Positions 1 to 7,692 of a stretch of 64,000 nt of DNA are shown piece after piece. Source of the DNA: JAGXKT01 sp964531695 (GTDB lineage: Bacteria; Planctomycetota; Phycisphaerae; SM23-33). Below the pieces are notes generated by a model that was not told where the DNA came from, did no database searches, and worked only from the letters and a program-made list of their open reading frames with translations. The stretch is taken from positions 62,001 to 126,000 of the forward strand of contig CAZHEH010000005.1 of NCBI GenBank assembly GCA_964531695.1, given 5' to 3'. Made by a program: the position numbers and the translations under genes. How positions within the stretch are numbered: the stretch's first letter is position 1; every line of letters begins with the position of its first letter.

Positions 1-336
1 GAACATGCCCGAACCGTACGCGTTATTCGTGCCGGACCCGACGGTGCCCCACATCTGGATATCCCAACGAAAGCCGCCGCCGTCCGCCAGCATGTAGTTG
101 AACCCGATGCGTCGCCTCCTCGGGAGGTGCAGACCGGGAATTGCGTCGTCCAGGTCCCCGCCGGGCCGATGAGGTGGGTCGGCGGGGACGGGGCCCAGGG
201 CACGGACCGCGCGGCCCCCCCGCACCTCCACCAGTTGAGCGGACGCGACATCGGGAAGGCATGCGAGCAGCCCCGCTGCGCACACCAAAGACGCGGCAAG
301 CCCCATCACACGCCCGCTTCGGACTATCCTGCTCAT
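1..336 (-). CDS. Exported protein of unknown function, N-terminal part only
   Basis: An open frame on the minus strand starts at ATG 336-334 and stays open to the window edge, so 112 residues are visible and the C-terminus is missing. A purine-rich ribosome site (GGGGCAGGA) ends one or two bases before the ATG. The first 34 residues look like a signal peptide: basic start, hydrophobic core around residues 11-30, and an Ala-Ser-Ala-Gln junction. The last visible stretch (from about residue 78) is rich in Gly, Asn, Trp and Tyr, as expected of a secreted beta-sheet protein. I do not recognise the family. Given three PEP-CTERM proteins nearby it may be another exported surface protein, but its tail is not in view. 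It is transcribed divergently from hisD. Confidence 0.6.
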   Translation of the reverse strand, partial: MSRIVRSGRVMGLAASLVCAAGLLACLPDVASAQLVEVRGGRAVRALGPVPADPPHRPGGDLDDAIPGLHLPRRRRIGFNYMLADGGGFRWDIQMWGTVGSGTNNAYGSGMF

Positions 337-491
337 TCCTGCCCCTGTCTTCGCCCGCGCCGCGCGGACCGACGGATTCGTTCTGTCCATGGGACGCGCC
401 GGAGCGTGCAAAGTTCCGCCGTTTTCCGCCCAGGCCCCGGCATGGCCCGCATTATCGCCCGGAGCACCCGATATTGCAATGCTTGGGGACG

Positions 492-520
492 TTGCAAAGC
501 GATTCCACCCAGTCTAGAGT
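492..520 (+). promoter_or_regulatory. Possible sigma-70-type promoter of hisD, possibly leaderless
   Basis: TTGCAA (492-497) and TAGAGT (515-520) are separated by exactly 17 bases, each matching four of six consensus positions. The hisD ATG begins at 530, about 10 bases after the -10 box, and has no Shine-Dalgarno sequence, so a leaderless transcript is possible. A second TTGCAA lies at 474-479. This is inference from pattern only. Confidence 0.35.
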
Positions 521-529
521 ACGCCGATC

Positions 530-1852
530 ATGCCCATCGAGATCGTACGAACCGACGCGCCGTTGGCCGATTCCCGCGTGACGGCCCTGCTGGAGACCCT
601 CCGCGCGGCCGAGCTGACCTCCGGAGACGCCGCGAGCGTCCGGGCGGCCGTCGAGGAAATCCTCGCCGACATCCGCGGCCGTGGGGATGCCGCCCTGGTG
701 GACTGGGAGCGGAAGCTCGACGCCGCGGAGCTGACGCCCGAGACGCTCCGCGTGCCGGCCGAGCGGATCGAGCAGGCCCATCGCGAGGCGGACGGGGCGT
801 TCCTGGCGCTGATCCGCCGGGCGGCCGAGAACATCCGCCGCTACCAGGAGTGGATCAAGGTCGAGCCGCCCGACCCGCTTCGCCGGGGGGGCCGGACGTT
901 GGGGCTGCGCTATACGCCCGTCGAGCGCGTGGGCGTGTACGTGCCGGGCATGCGGGCGCTGTACCCGTCGACCGTTCTGATGACGGTCATCCCCGCGCAG
1001 GTCGCGGGCGTCGGGCGGCTCGCCCTGGCCAGCCCCCCGCGGGCGGATGGGGACGTCGCCCCGCTGGTGCTGGCGCTGGCGGGCGAGCTGGGCGTGGAGG
1101 AGGTCTACCGGCTGGGCGGCGCGGTGGCCGTCGGCGCGTTCGCCGTTGGAACGGACTCCGTGCCGCGGGTGGACCAGGTCGCCGGGCCGGGCAACGCCTA
1201 CGTCGCGGAGGCCAAGCGGCAGGTCTACGGGCGGGTCGGCATCGACTCGATCGCGGGCCCGAGCGAGGTTCTCGTCATCGCGGACGACACGGCCGAGGCG
1301 GCCTGGGTGGCAGCCGACCTGCTCGCCCAGGCGGAGCACGACCCCGGCTCGGCCGTGCTCGTCACGACATCGTCCGAGCTCGCCGAGGCCGTGTCCGGCG
1401 AGATCGACCGCCAGCTCGAGACGCTGGAGCGGGCCGACGCCGCGCGGGCCGGGCTGGCCAGGTACTCGCGCGCGTTCGTCGTGCCGGACCTCGACGCGGC
1501 CTGCGACCTGGCGAACGCCTTCGCGGCCGAGCACTTGCAGATCATCACCTCCGACGACGAGGCGGCGCTGGCACGGGTCCGCAACGCGGGGGCGATCTTC
1601 GTCGGCGGGCACACGCCCGTGCCCGTGGGCGACTACTACGCCGGCCCGTCGCACGTGCTGCCGACCGGGACGACGGCCCGGTTCTTCGGACCGCTGAGCT
1701 GCAACGACTTCCTCAAGCCGTCCAGCGTCGTCCGCTACGATGCCGAGGCCCTCGCCGAGGACGCCGAGGACGTGGCCGACTTCGCCCGGCGCGAAGGCCT
1801 GACGGCCCACGCCGCGGCCGTCGAAAGGCGGCTGAGGGGCACTGAGGGCTGA
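530..1852 (+). CDS. hisD: Histidinol dehydrogenase
   Basis: Catalyses the last two steps of histidine biosynthesis, NAD-dependent oxidation of L-histidinol to histidine, in the cytoplasm. The 440-residue length is normal for the family. The family signature AGPGNAYVAEAK lies around residues 218-230, and the catalytic Glu-His pair (in AAEHLQ) is at residues 334-335. The next his gene downstream is hisC, but a decayed four-helix-bundle gene lies between them. The last six codons and the TGA stop fall inside a tandem array of G-rich 7-bp units, so the C-terminal tail (RLRGTEG) appears to be written by the repeat. No Shine-Dalgarno sequence precedes the ATG. Confidence 0.97.
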   Translation: MPIEIVRTDAPLADSRVTALLETLRAAELTSGDAASVRAAVEEILADIRGRGDAALVDWERKLDAAELTPETLRVPAERIEQAHREADGAFLALIRRAAENIRRYQEWIKVEPPDPLRRGGRTLGLRYTPVERVGVYVPGMRALYPSTVLMTVIPAQVAGVGRLALASPPRADGDVAPLVLALAGELGVEEVYRLGGAVAVGAFAVGTDSVPRVDQVAGPGNAYVAEAKRQVYGRVGIDSIAGPSEVLVIADDTAEAAWVAADLLAQAEHDPGSAVLVTTSSELAEAVSGEIDRQLETLERADAARAGLARYSRAFVVPDLDAACDLANAFAAEHLQIITSDDEAALARVRNAGAIFVGGHTPVPVGDYYAGPSHVLPTGTTARFFGPLSCNDFLKPSSVVRYDAEALAEDAEDVADFARREGLTAHAAAVERRLRGTEG

Positions 1853-1871
1853 GGACGGAGGGCTGAGGGGG
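1830..1871 (+). repeat. Heptamer array A, left (6 units)
   Basis: Six consecutive 7-bp units related to GAGGGCT/GAGGACG, covering the hisD stop codon and ending just before the four-helix-bundle start. CTGAGGGGCACT at 1832-1843 has a perfect inverted copy at 2260-2271 on the far side of that gene. Confidence 0.75.
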
Positions 1872-1877
1872 AGGCGA

Positions 1878-2261
1878 GTGGCCGAGAACAATGGAGCGCG
1901 TGGCTTCAAGGCCTTGGTTGCGTGGCAGCGAGCGATGCAGTCAGCGCGAGAGATCTACAAGCTGACGGGCGCGTTCCCCTCCTCGGAACGCTTCGGCCTG
2001 ATGTCCCAGTTGCGTAGAGCCGCCGTCAGCGTGCCGAGCAACATCGCCGAAGGACATGGCCGTCGCCCACGTGATGACTATATTCGCTTCCTGGAGATCG
2101 CCCGACGTTCGGCCAATTAGGTGGAGACCCAACTGATACGCGCCCCGCAACTCCGATTCGCCCCACCGGAGCAGGTTGGGCGCCCAATCGAATGGGCGAC
2201 CGAGGTGGAGAGAATCATCAAGGGACTGATCATGAGCTTGTCCAGCAAGCGCCGACCGTAG
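1878..2261 (+). pseudogene. Four-helix-bundle (S23/TIGR02436-like) protein, broken by an in-frame amber codon
   Basis: From 1878 the frame reads as a small four-helix-bundle protein of the family found as intervening-sequence proteins in some 23S rRNA genes and related to the Avd accessory protein of diversity-generating retroelements. The signature LRRAAVSVPSNIAEG is present around residues 51-65. A TAG at 2118-2120 ends it after 80 residues, at a place where the second copy in this window has GAG (SANEVET there, SAN-stop-VET here). Past the TAG the same frame stays open and family-like (WATEVERIIKGLI) to TAG 2259-2261, about 127 residues, the usual family length. One nonsense change therefore inactivated it, unless the stop is read through. 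The gene is bracketed by inverted heptamer arrays and separates hisD from hisC. Confidence 0.8.
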
Positions 2262-2280
2262 TGCCCCTCAGTCCTCGGGA
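2260..2280 (-). repeat. Heptamer array A, right (3 units, inverted)
   Basis: Three 7-bp units which, read on the minus strand, are GACTGAG-type units of the array at 1830-1871. AGTGCCCCTCAG (2260-2271) is the exact reverse complement of 1832-1843. Together the two arrays form inverted ends around the broken four-helix-bundle gene. Confidence 0.7.
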
Positions 2281-2307
2281 CTGGAAGCGAACCAAGGATC
2301 TGCCGTT

Positions 2308-3348
2308 ATGAACATGTTCCGCCCCAACATCGACCGCATGACCGCCTACGTTCCCGGCGCGCAGCCGCCCGCGGGTGCGAAGGTCGTCAAGCTCAACACG
2401 AACGAGAACCCGTACCCCCCCTCGCCGCGCATGGCCGAGGCGCTGCGGGCCTTCGACGCGGACCGTCTGCGTCTCTACCCCGACGCGATGGCGACTGACT
2501 TCCGCCGGGCCGCAGCGGAGGCGGTCGGCGTGCCGCCCGAGTGGATCCTGCCCGGCAACGGCAGCGACGACCTGATCGTACTGACCTGCCGCGCGGCCTC
2601 GGATTCGACCCGGCCCATCGCATACCCGGCACCGACCTTCACGTTCTACGAGACCCAGGCGCTCGTGCAGGACGCCGGGCCGGTCGAGGTTCCCTTCGAC
2701 GAGGAGTACGCCCTGCCGGTCGATGCCTTGGCCGGGGCGGACGCGGCCGTGACGTTCCTGGCCAATCCGAACAGCCCGTCCGGCACGATGGCCGGTCCGG
2801 ACGAGCTTCGCGAGCTGGCCGGGCGGCTCAGCGGCCTGCTGGTGATCGACGAGGCGTACGTGGATTTCGCCGAGACGGACGCCCTGCCGCTCGTCCGCGA
2901 GCGTGAGAACGTCGTCGTCCTGCGGACGCTCTCGAAGGGCTACTCGCTGGCCGGTCTGCGCGTGGGCTTCGCCGTCGCCCAGCCGGCCGTGCTGGAGGGG
3001 CTGAGCAAGACCAAGCAAATCTACAACGTGGGGGCCCTGCCCGCGGCGCTGGCCGCGGCGGCCATGCGAGACCAGGAGTGGAAGAACGCCAACGCCGAGC
3101 GGATCAAGGCGTCCCGCGCAGACCTGACGGCCGGGCTGGAGCGGCTCGGGTGGCGGGTCTGGCCATCTCAAGCGAACTTCGTGCTGGCCCGCCCCCCGTC
3201 CGGGAACGCTGCCGAAGTCCACGACGCCCTCCGGCGACGCGGCATCCTCGTCCGCCACTTCGCCACGCCCCGCCTGGCCGACAAGCTGCGGATCACGGTC
3301 GGAACGCCGGAAGAGAACGCGGCGCTGATGGAGGCAGTCGGCGACTAG
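2308..3348 (+). CDS. hisC: Histidinol-phosphate aminotransferase
   Basis: PLP-dependent fold-type I aminotransferase converting imidazole acetol phosphate and glutamate to histidinol phosphate. The 346-residue length fits. Visible signatures are LNTNENPYPPSP near residue 30, the NPNSPSGT substrate/PLP loop near residue 155, the DEAYVDF PLP-contact motif near 192, and the Schiff-base Lys210 in TLSKGYSLAGLR. AAGGAT lies about 8 bases before the ATG. hisD is upstream and hisB downstream. The spacing of more than 400 bp on each side is unusual for a his operon and is filled by the two repeat-bracketed four-helix-bundle genes. The TAG stop overlaps the first unit of heptamer array B. Confidence 0.96.
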   Translation: MNMFRPNIDRMTAYVPGAQPPAGAKVVKLNTNENPYPPSPRMAEALRAFDADRLRLYPDAMATDFRRAAAEAVGVPPEWILPGNGSDDLIVLTCRAASDSTRPIAYPAPTFTFYETQALVQDAGPVEVPFDEEYALPVDALAGADAAVTFLANPNSPSGTMAGPDELRELAGRLSGLLVIDEAYVDFAETDALPLVRERENVVVLRTLSKGYSLAGLRVGFAVAQPAVLEGLSKTKQIYNVGALPAALAAAAMRDQEWKNANAERIKASRADLTAGLERLGWRVWPSQANFVLARPPSGNAAEVHDALRRRGILVRHFATPRLADKLRITVGTPEENAALMEAVGD

Positions 3349-3368
3349 GTCGGAGGTCGAAGGTCGAA
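3348..3368 (+). repeat. Heptamer array B, left (3 units)
   Basis: Three tandem 7-bp units, GGTCGGA then GGTCGAA twice, beginning on the last base of the hisC stop codon. It is an inverted partner of the longer array at 3850-3905. Confidence 0.8.
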
Positions 3369-3451
3369 GAGAGCGGCACGCGAAGCCGGAACCGAGCGTC
3401 CGCCCCCGTGGCGGCTCAAAACGGGAAGAGCAAAGCATAAGGGGCATCGAG

Positions 3452-3849
3452 ATGGGAACGATACGTAGCTGAAAGGACCTGATCGCTTGGCAGAAGAGCA
3501 TGGACTGGGTCGAGGAGGTTTACAAGGCAACCCGGGGCTTTCCGGCCGACGACGGTTCGGGTTGACGTCGCAGCCACGGCGTGCGGCCGTGAGCATACCG
3601 GCCAATGTGGCTGAGGGCTTCGGCCGATGCACGAAGAACGACTCGATACGCTTTCTCGACATGGCCTACGGTTCGGCCAACGAGGTCGAGACGCACCTGC
3701 TGATCGCGGAGCGTCTCGGATTCGCATCCGGCGAGCATCTGCACACCGGACTTGATCTGGCGAAGGAAGTGCAGAAGATAATCAGGGGCCTGGTCAACCA
3801 TCTGCGGAGCAGCGACAAGCCAGGCCACCGTAGCGAAGGCCGCCGCTAA
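3452..3849 (+). pseudogene. Second four-helix-bundle (S23/TIGR02436-like) gene, stop codon plus frameshift
   Basis: A full family-like protein can be read only across two lesions. From ATG 3452 the frame encodes MGTIRS, then TGA at 3470-3472, then KDLIAWQKSMDWVEEVYKA up to about position 3550. Around 3549-3553 one base appears lost, so the rest continues in another frame: RFGLTSQPRRAAVSIPANVAEGF and so on, to TAA 3847-3849. An ATG-like start near 3487 exists only in the second frame and gives an N-terminus unlike the family. Flanking arrays of TCGA-containing heptamers are in inverted orientation. It resembles the copy at 1878-2261 in domain and setting but is clearly diverged, so it is not a recent tandem duplicate. 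Confidence 0.8.
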
Positions 3850-3905
3850 TCTTCGACCTTCGATCTTCGACCTTTGATCTTCGAACCCCGAACGTCGAAC
3901 ACGGA
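3850..3905 (-). repeat. Heptamer array B, right (8 units, inverted)
   Basis: Eight consecutive 7-bp units: TCTTCGA, CCTTCGA, TCTTCGA, CCTTTGA, TCTTCGA, ACCCCGA, ACGTCGA, ACACGGA. It starts immediately after the four-helix-bundle stop and ends six bases before the hisB ATG. On the minus strand the first five units match the GGTCGAA units at 3348-3368. The last units (ACGTCGA) recur at 32412-32439. Confidence 0.85.
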
Positions 3906-3911
3906 ACAGCC

Positions 3912-4505
3912 ATGACCGCCCGCCAAGCAACCGTATCCCGGCAGACAAAGGAAACTCAAATCCACCTGACCCTCGACCTCGACGGCTCCGGCCGCGTGGA
4001 GGCCGGCACGGGCATCGGGTTCCTCGACCACATGCTCGATCACCTCGGCAAGCACAGCTTGTGCGACCTGACGGTCACGGCCACCGGCGACCTGGAGGTG
4101 GACGACCACCACACGGCCGAGGATGTCGCGATCTGCCTCGGCGAGGCACTTCGCCAGGCCCTGGGCGACAAGGCGGGAATCCGCCGCTACGGCTCGGCCC
4201 GCGTGCCGATGGAAGACGCCCTGGCCGACGTGGCCGTGGACCTGTCCGGCCGTGCCGCGGTCGTCTACAACGTGAGCTTCGACGGCGACAAGATCGGCAC
4301 GTTCGACACGCAACTCGTGGAGGAGGTGCTCCGTCGCCTGGCCGCCACGGCCGGGATGAACCTGCACGTGACCGTCCCCTACGGGCAGAACGACCACCAC
4401 ATCGCCGAGGCCATCTTCAAGGCCCTCGCCCAGGCCCTACGACAGGCCAAGCAACTCGACCCCGACCGCCGAGGCGACGTGCCTTCGACGAAGGGGACGC
4501 TTTAG
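3912..4505 (+). CDS. hisB: Imidazoleglycerol-phosphate dehydratase
   Basis: Dehydrates imidazole glycerol phosphate to imidazole acetol phosphate, the substrate HisC then uses. At 197 residues it is the stand-alone dehydratase without the HisB phosphatase domain. Both metal-binding histidine motifs are intact: DDHHTAED at residues 64-71 and NDHHIAEA with His162-His163. FLDHMLDHL near residues 37-45 is another family block. The only ribosome-site-like sequence (GGAACAG) lies within and next to the last heptamer of array B, so the repeat abuts or supplies the translation-initiation region. Confidence 0.96.
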   Translation: MTARQATVSRQTKETQIHLTLDLDGSGRVEAGTGIGFLDHMLDHLGKHSLCDLTVTATGDLEVDDHHTAEDVAICLGEALRQALGDKAGIRRYGSARVPMEDALADVAVDLSGRAAVVYNVSFDGDKIGTFDTQLVEEVLRRLAATAGMNLHVTVPYGQNDHHIAEAIFKALAQALRQAKQLDPDRRGDVPSTKGTL

Positions 4506-4598
4506 GCCGTTGATTCAGCAGTTGCGCGTTGGCGGAGTGCAGCGTACCGCGACTGCAGAACAGCCCCAGCGACCTGCGTCGCTTACAGAACGATCTGC

Positions 4599-5174
4599 AT
4601 GAGCCGCCGACATCGCCAAGCTGTCGTCATCGCCGTTACGGTCGTCCGCGTGCCGCTGGCTGCTCTGGCAGCCGGGCTGCTGCACGTCGCCGGCGCGGGC
4701 TCGGCCGCCGCCTGGACTGTCTTCGGGCTGCTGCTGGCGGTCGAGCTCACGGACATGTCCGACGGCATCCTCGCCCGCCGCTGGGGCGTGGTGAGCCGCT
4801 TCGGCGAGCTGCTGGACCCGTACTGCGACTCGGTCTCCCGGCTGATCACCTACTTCGGCCTGGCCGCCGGCGGGCTGGCGCCGTGGTGGCTGCTGCTGGT
4901 GATGGCCTTGCGGGACGTGTCCGTCTCCTACATCCGGATCAAGTGTATCCTGGACGGGCGGAAGGTGGCGGCGCGGCTGTCGGGCAAGCTCAAGGCCATC
5001 GTCCAGGGCACGGCCGCTTCGGTCCTCGTGCTGTCCCTGGCGGTGCGACCCCTGGCCGAGTCGGAGCATGTGGGCCTGCTTCGGGGCGCGGCCGTCGGCC
5101 TGGTGGCGGCCGTGACGTGCTGGTCGCTGCTGGACTACTTCGTCGCGGCCGTGAGGCCCCGGGCGGCGGCGTAG
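4599..5174 (+). CDS. CDP-alcohol phosphatidyltransferase family membrane protein
   Basis: A 191-residue integral membrane enzyme of the family that transfers a phosphoalcohol group from a CDP-activated lipid (for example phosphatidylglycerophosphate synthase). The complete signature D-x2-D-G-x2-A-R-x8-G-x3-D-x3-D runs from Asp52 to Asp77 (DMSDGILARR, then GELLDPYCD). About six hydrophobic helices are visible. The acceptor alcohol cannot be told from sequence. It follows hisB by about 90 bp on the same strand and ends before a convergent PEP-CTERM gene. The ribosome site is weak. Confidence 0.88.
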   Translation: MSRRHRQAVVIAVTVVRVPLAALAAGLLHVAGAGSAAAWTVFGLLLAVELTDMSDGILARRWGVVSRFGELLDPYCDSVSRLITYFGLAAGGLAPWWLLLVMALRDVSVSYIRIKCILDGRKVAARLSGKLKAIVQGTAASVLVLSLAVRPLAESEHVGLLRGAAVGLVAAVTCWSLLDYFVAAVRPRAAA

Positions 5175-5272
5175 CCCGACGGGACCAACCCCATGCCAGA
5201 AGACCCCGGACCGGGAGCAATTCTCCGCAGTACCGGATGTACACGGCCGGCAGGATCGGCCACCCCGATGCC

Positions 5273-5309
5273 AAAAAGACTCCCCGCCCGGAGCGACCCG
5301 GACGGGGAG
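5273..5309 (-). terminator. Intrinsic terminator of the PEP-CTERM gene
   Basis: A 12-bp stem (5280-5291 with 5298-5309, one non-Watson-Crick position) with a 6-base loop. Read on the minus strand it is followed directly by TCTTTTT (5279-5273), the classic Rho-independent layout, about 40 bases after the stop of the gene ending at 5351. The plus-strand gene ending at 5174 may also use the hairpin. Confidence 0.75.
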
Positions 5310-5350
5310 CATTGTATGGCGGCCGACCGTGCCCGCGTGGGGCGGCCCGG

Positions 5351-6013
5351 TTATGCCAGCTTGCGCCGGCGGTGGACGGCGAAGGCGCCGCCCGCCAGCA
5401 GCAGGACCACCGTCGCCGGCTCTGGGACGGGGTTCGGCCGGCCGGTGCCGATCAGGACATCCTGCTTCGTGTCGCTGTGGAGCACGAGCAGCTCGGTCTG
5501 CGGCGTGTAGCTGCCGGGCAGCGTGGCCAGAAGCCCGTTGGCCTCCTGCACGGCCGCGCCGTTGTTGCGGATCTGGAAGTACCCGTCGGTCACGTCGAAC
5601 GTGCCGCTCGTTTCGTTGATGACTTCCCAGATCGCCGCTTGCAGCCCGGCCGCGTCACGCCCGCTGACAACATCGTCGGCGTACGTCTCGAACAGATAGG
5701 CCACCTCGTCGGCGTTGTTCAGCGTCGAGTAAGACCACTCCTCGACCTCGTCGGTGCCGGTGTAGTGATCGAGGTCCACGCACCAGCCGAGGTAGGACTC
5801 GTCCTGGTAGCGGAGCCGCAACTGCCCGGCATGGACGGTCTTGCCGTCGGCCAGCATCCCATCGGCCTCGATCCGGACTGCGGCCTTCTTGCCCATGCCG
5901 TCGTAGTACAGCATGTCCGCCGAGGCGGTGCTCACGGCCGCGCCGACGAAAAGAAACACCGCTACCACGAGCGCCGTTTGGGTCACGATTGCATTGCCTG
6001 TTCTCTTGGTCAT
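5351..6013 (-). CDS. Exported PEP-CTERM protein with a thioester-domain-like core
   Basis: A 220-residue protein with a signal peptide (residues 1-32, ending STASA), a globular region, and a PEP-CTERM sorting tail: VPEP at 196-199, a hydrophobic stretch, then HRRRK. Such tails are processed by exosortases and take proteins to the cell surface. The middle resembles thioester domains (TED/TQXA): Cys78 in GWCVDLDHY and Gln125 in LQAAIWE sit where the Cys-Gln crosslink is made, and the spacing of about 47 residues looks plausible. I start at ATG 6013 because AGGACAGGA sits just upstream and the signal peptide follows. It may mediate adhesion. The thioester is inference. Confidence 0.85.
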   Translation of the reverse strand: MTKRTGNAIVTQTALVVAVFLFVGAAVSTASADMLYYDGMGKKAAVRIEADGMLADGKTVHAGQLRLRYQDESYLGWCVDLDHYTGTDEVEEWSYSTLNNADEVAYLFETYADDVVSGRDAAGLQAAIWEVINETSGTFDVTDGYFQIRNNGAAVQEANGLLATLPGSYTPQTELLVLHSDTKQDVLIGTGRPNPVPEPATVVLLLAGGAFAVHRRRKLA

Positions 6014-6198
6014 TGTTCCTGTCCTCTCTTGCTGTCTGGCTTGGTGTGCCACCCACAGCACATCCATGCGGCTGGAACAGTGGGAACGTAGGATTCGCTC
6101 CCGGGCCGGGCAAACCGGGTCCGGGGATTCTTGCCCCGGCCGGGCGCGGCCGGCCGCTTGCCACCTGACGGCGGCGCGGTACGCTGTGTGGCCGGAGC

Positions 6199-6957
6199 AT
6201 GCATCGCTTCCATGTGGAAAATCTCGGCCCGCCGGAACTCGACCTGCCGCCGGGCGAGGCGCACCACGCGGTCCACGTCCTGCGCCTGCGGCAGGGCGAG
6301 CCCGTGGAGCTGTTCGACGGGCGCGGCGGCTCGGCGACCGGGCACGTCGCATCGATCGGCCGCAAGGAGGTCCGCGTGGTGGTCTCCGCGCGCGCCGAGC
6401 CCGGCGAGCGGCCCCGGCCCCGGCTGCACCTCGGCTTCGCGGTGCCCAAGGGCAAGCGGCTGGACTGGCTCCTGGAGAAGGCCACGGAGCTGGCCGCGGC
6501 GTCGCTGACGCCGGTGACCTTCGAGCGGAGCGTGGCGGGCCCCAAGGAGTTGGCGGGCGGGCGGCGCGGCCGATGGCTCGGGCACTGCGTGGCGGCGGCA
6601 AAGCAGAGCGGGCTCAACTGGCTGCCCGAGCTGCGCGAGCCCGTGCGACTGGCCGACCTGCTTGCCTCCGAGCGGCCGGAGCTAGGCCTGCTGGGGGACG
6701 CCGGGGCCGAAGCCCGACCCATCGTGGCGGCGCTGGCCGGGCGGGATCGGCTCGACGAATGCGTGCTGCTGGTGGGTCCGGAAGGCGGCCTGACGGACGG
6801 CGAACGGCGCGAATGCCTGGCCGCGGGCCTCACGCCCGTGCGCCTGGGCCGGACGACCCTGCGGATCGAGACGGCAGCGGTGGCCTTGCTGGCGGCGGGA
6901 AACGCCCTGTCGGGCGAGGCGGCCGAAACCGGCGCGGCGACGGGATTCGACTCGTGA
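6199..6957 (+). CDS. rsmE: 16S rRNA (uracil-1498-N3)-methyltransferase
   Basis: A SPOUT-class methyltransferase that modifies U1498 of 16S rRNA using S-adenosylmethionine. The 252-residue length is normal. The N-terminal PUA-like RNA-binding region starts MHRFHVENL and contains HHAVHVLRLRQGE. The trefoil-knot cofactor region shows LLVGPEGGLTDGE near residue 194 and LGRTTLRIETAAVALL near residue 216, both hallmark motifs. It is divergent from the PEP-CTERM gene at 5351-6013 and followed by a lipoprotein gene about 50 bp away. Confidence 0.94.
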   Translation: MHRFHVENLGPPELDLPPGEAHHAVHVLRLRQGEPVELFDGRGGSATGHVASIGRKEVRVVVSARAEPGERPRPRLHLGFAVPKGKRLDWLLEKATELAAASLTPVTFERSVAGPKELAGGRRGRWLGHCVAAAKQSGLNWLPELREPVRLADLLASERPELGLLGDAGAEARPIVAALAGRDRLDECVLLVGPEGGLTDGERRECLAAGLTPVRLGRTTLRIETAAVALLAAGNALSGEAAETGAATGFDS

Positions 6958-7008
6958 CGGGCGCGGGGGCTGGACGATAAGATATGCCGGCCAAGGGAGA
7001 ACACCAAG

Positions 7009-7689
7009 ATGATCCGACATGCGTGTGTACTGTTGGCAGTCTGTGCGGCGGCGATGCTGTCGGCGGGTTGCGGCGGCCCGCGGAATGATGCGACTCCCCC
7101 GCCTCCGGAGTTGATGTTGGCGGACTTTGCGGCGCCGGAGACCCCGACCGGGACGGACCCCGCCGAATGGCAGGTGATCATCGGCGGCGTGGTGGGCGGC
7201 AACTCGCAGGCCACGTTCGAGGCGGGAGAGGGTTGGGCAACCTTCGCCGGCACGATCAAGCTCTCGGCGCTGGCCCCGGGCATCGCCCGCGTGCGGGCAC
7301 CCTACGGCAAGATGGACCTCGGTCCCTACGACGGCCTGAAGGCCCGCGTCCGGGGCGACGGCAAGAACTACCGCATCTACGTCAAGGGCACCGGCGCGGA
7401 CGACTGGGTTCTGTACCTTGCGCCGTTCGAGGCCCCGGCCGGCGAATGGACGAATGTGCGGGTGCCCTTCAGCGATTTCACCGCGCTGATCGGCGGAGTG
7501 CCGAACGTGCTGGCCGCTCCCGCCAACGCCGAGCCGGTCCGCTCGATCGGGCTCATGGTCGTCGAGCAGAGCGAAGGCCCGTTCCAGCTCGATGTTCAGT
7601 GGGTCAAGGCCTACCGTGAAGCGGATGAGGCCGAGGCGGCGGACACGGCCGAGCCGGAGCCCGTCGGCACCGAGCCGACCGGGCCATAG
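7009..7689 (+). CDS. Lipoprotein with a CIA30-like domain
   Basis: A 226-residue protein starting with a lipoprotein signal peptide; the lipobox LSAGC places Cys near residue 21. The body from about residue 38 resembles the CIA30 family (complex I intermediate-associated protein 30), a galactose-binding-like beta-sandwich: WQVIIGGVVGGNS, then WATFAGTIKL and a C-terminal strand pattern LDVQWVKAY. In bacteria this fold is found on envelope proteins whose ligand is mostly unknown. The C-terminal 20 residues are acidic and low complexity. AAGGGAGA precedes the ATG. The gene ends 3 bp before the convergent sulfatase gene. Confidence 0.75.
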   Translation: MIRHACVLLAVCAAAMLSAGCGGPRNDATPPPPELMLADFAAPETPTGTDPAEWQVIIGGVVGGNSQATFEAGEGWATFAGTIKLSALAPGIARVRAPYGKMDLGPYDGLKARVRGDGKNYRIYVKGTGADDWVLYLAPFEAPAGEWTNVRVPFSDFTALIGGVPNVLAAPANAEPVRSIGLMVVEQSEGPFQLDVQWVKAYREADEAEAADTAEPEPVGTEPTGP

Positions 7690-7692
7690 CCG

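Noticed and set aside
1047..1697. Long overlapping frames inside hisD and many other genes
   Set aside because: Arg/Pro/Ala-rich, no family motifs; typical shadows in a GC-rich genome.
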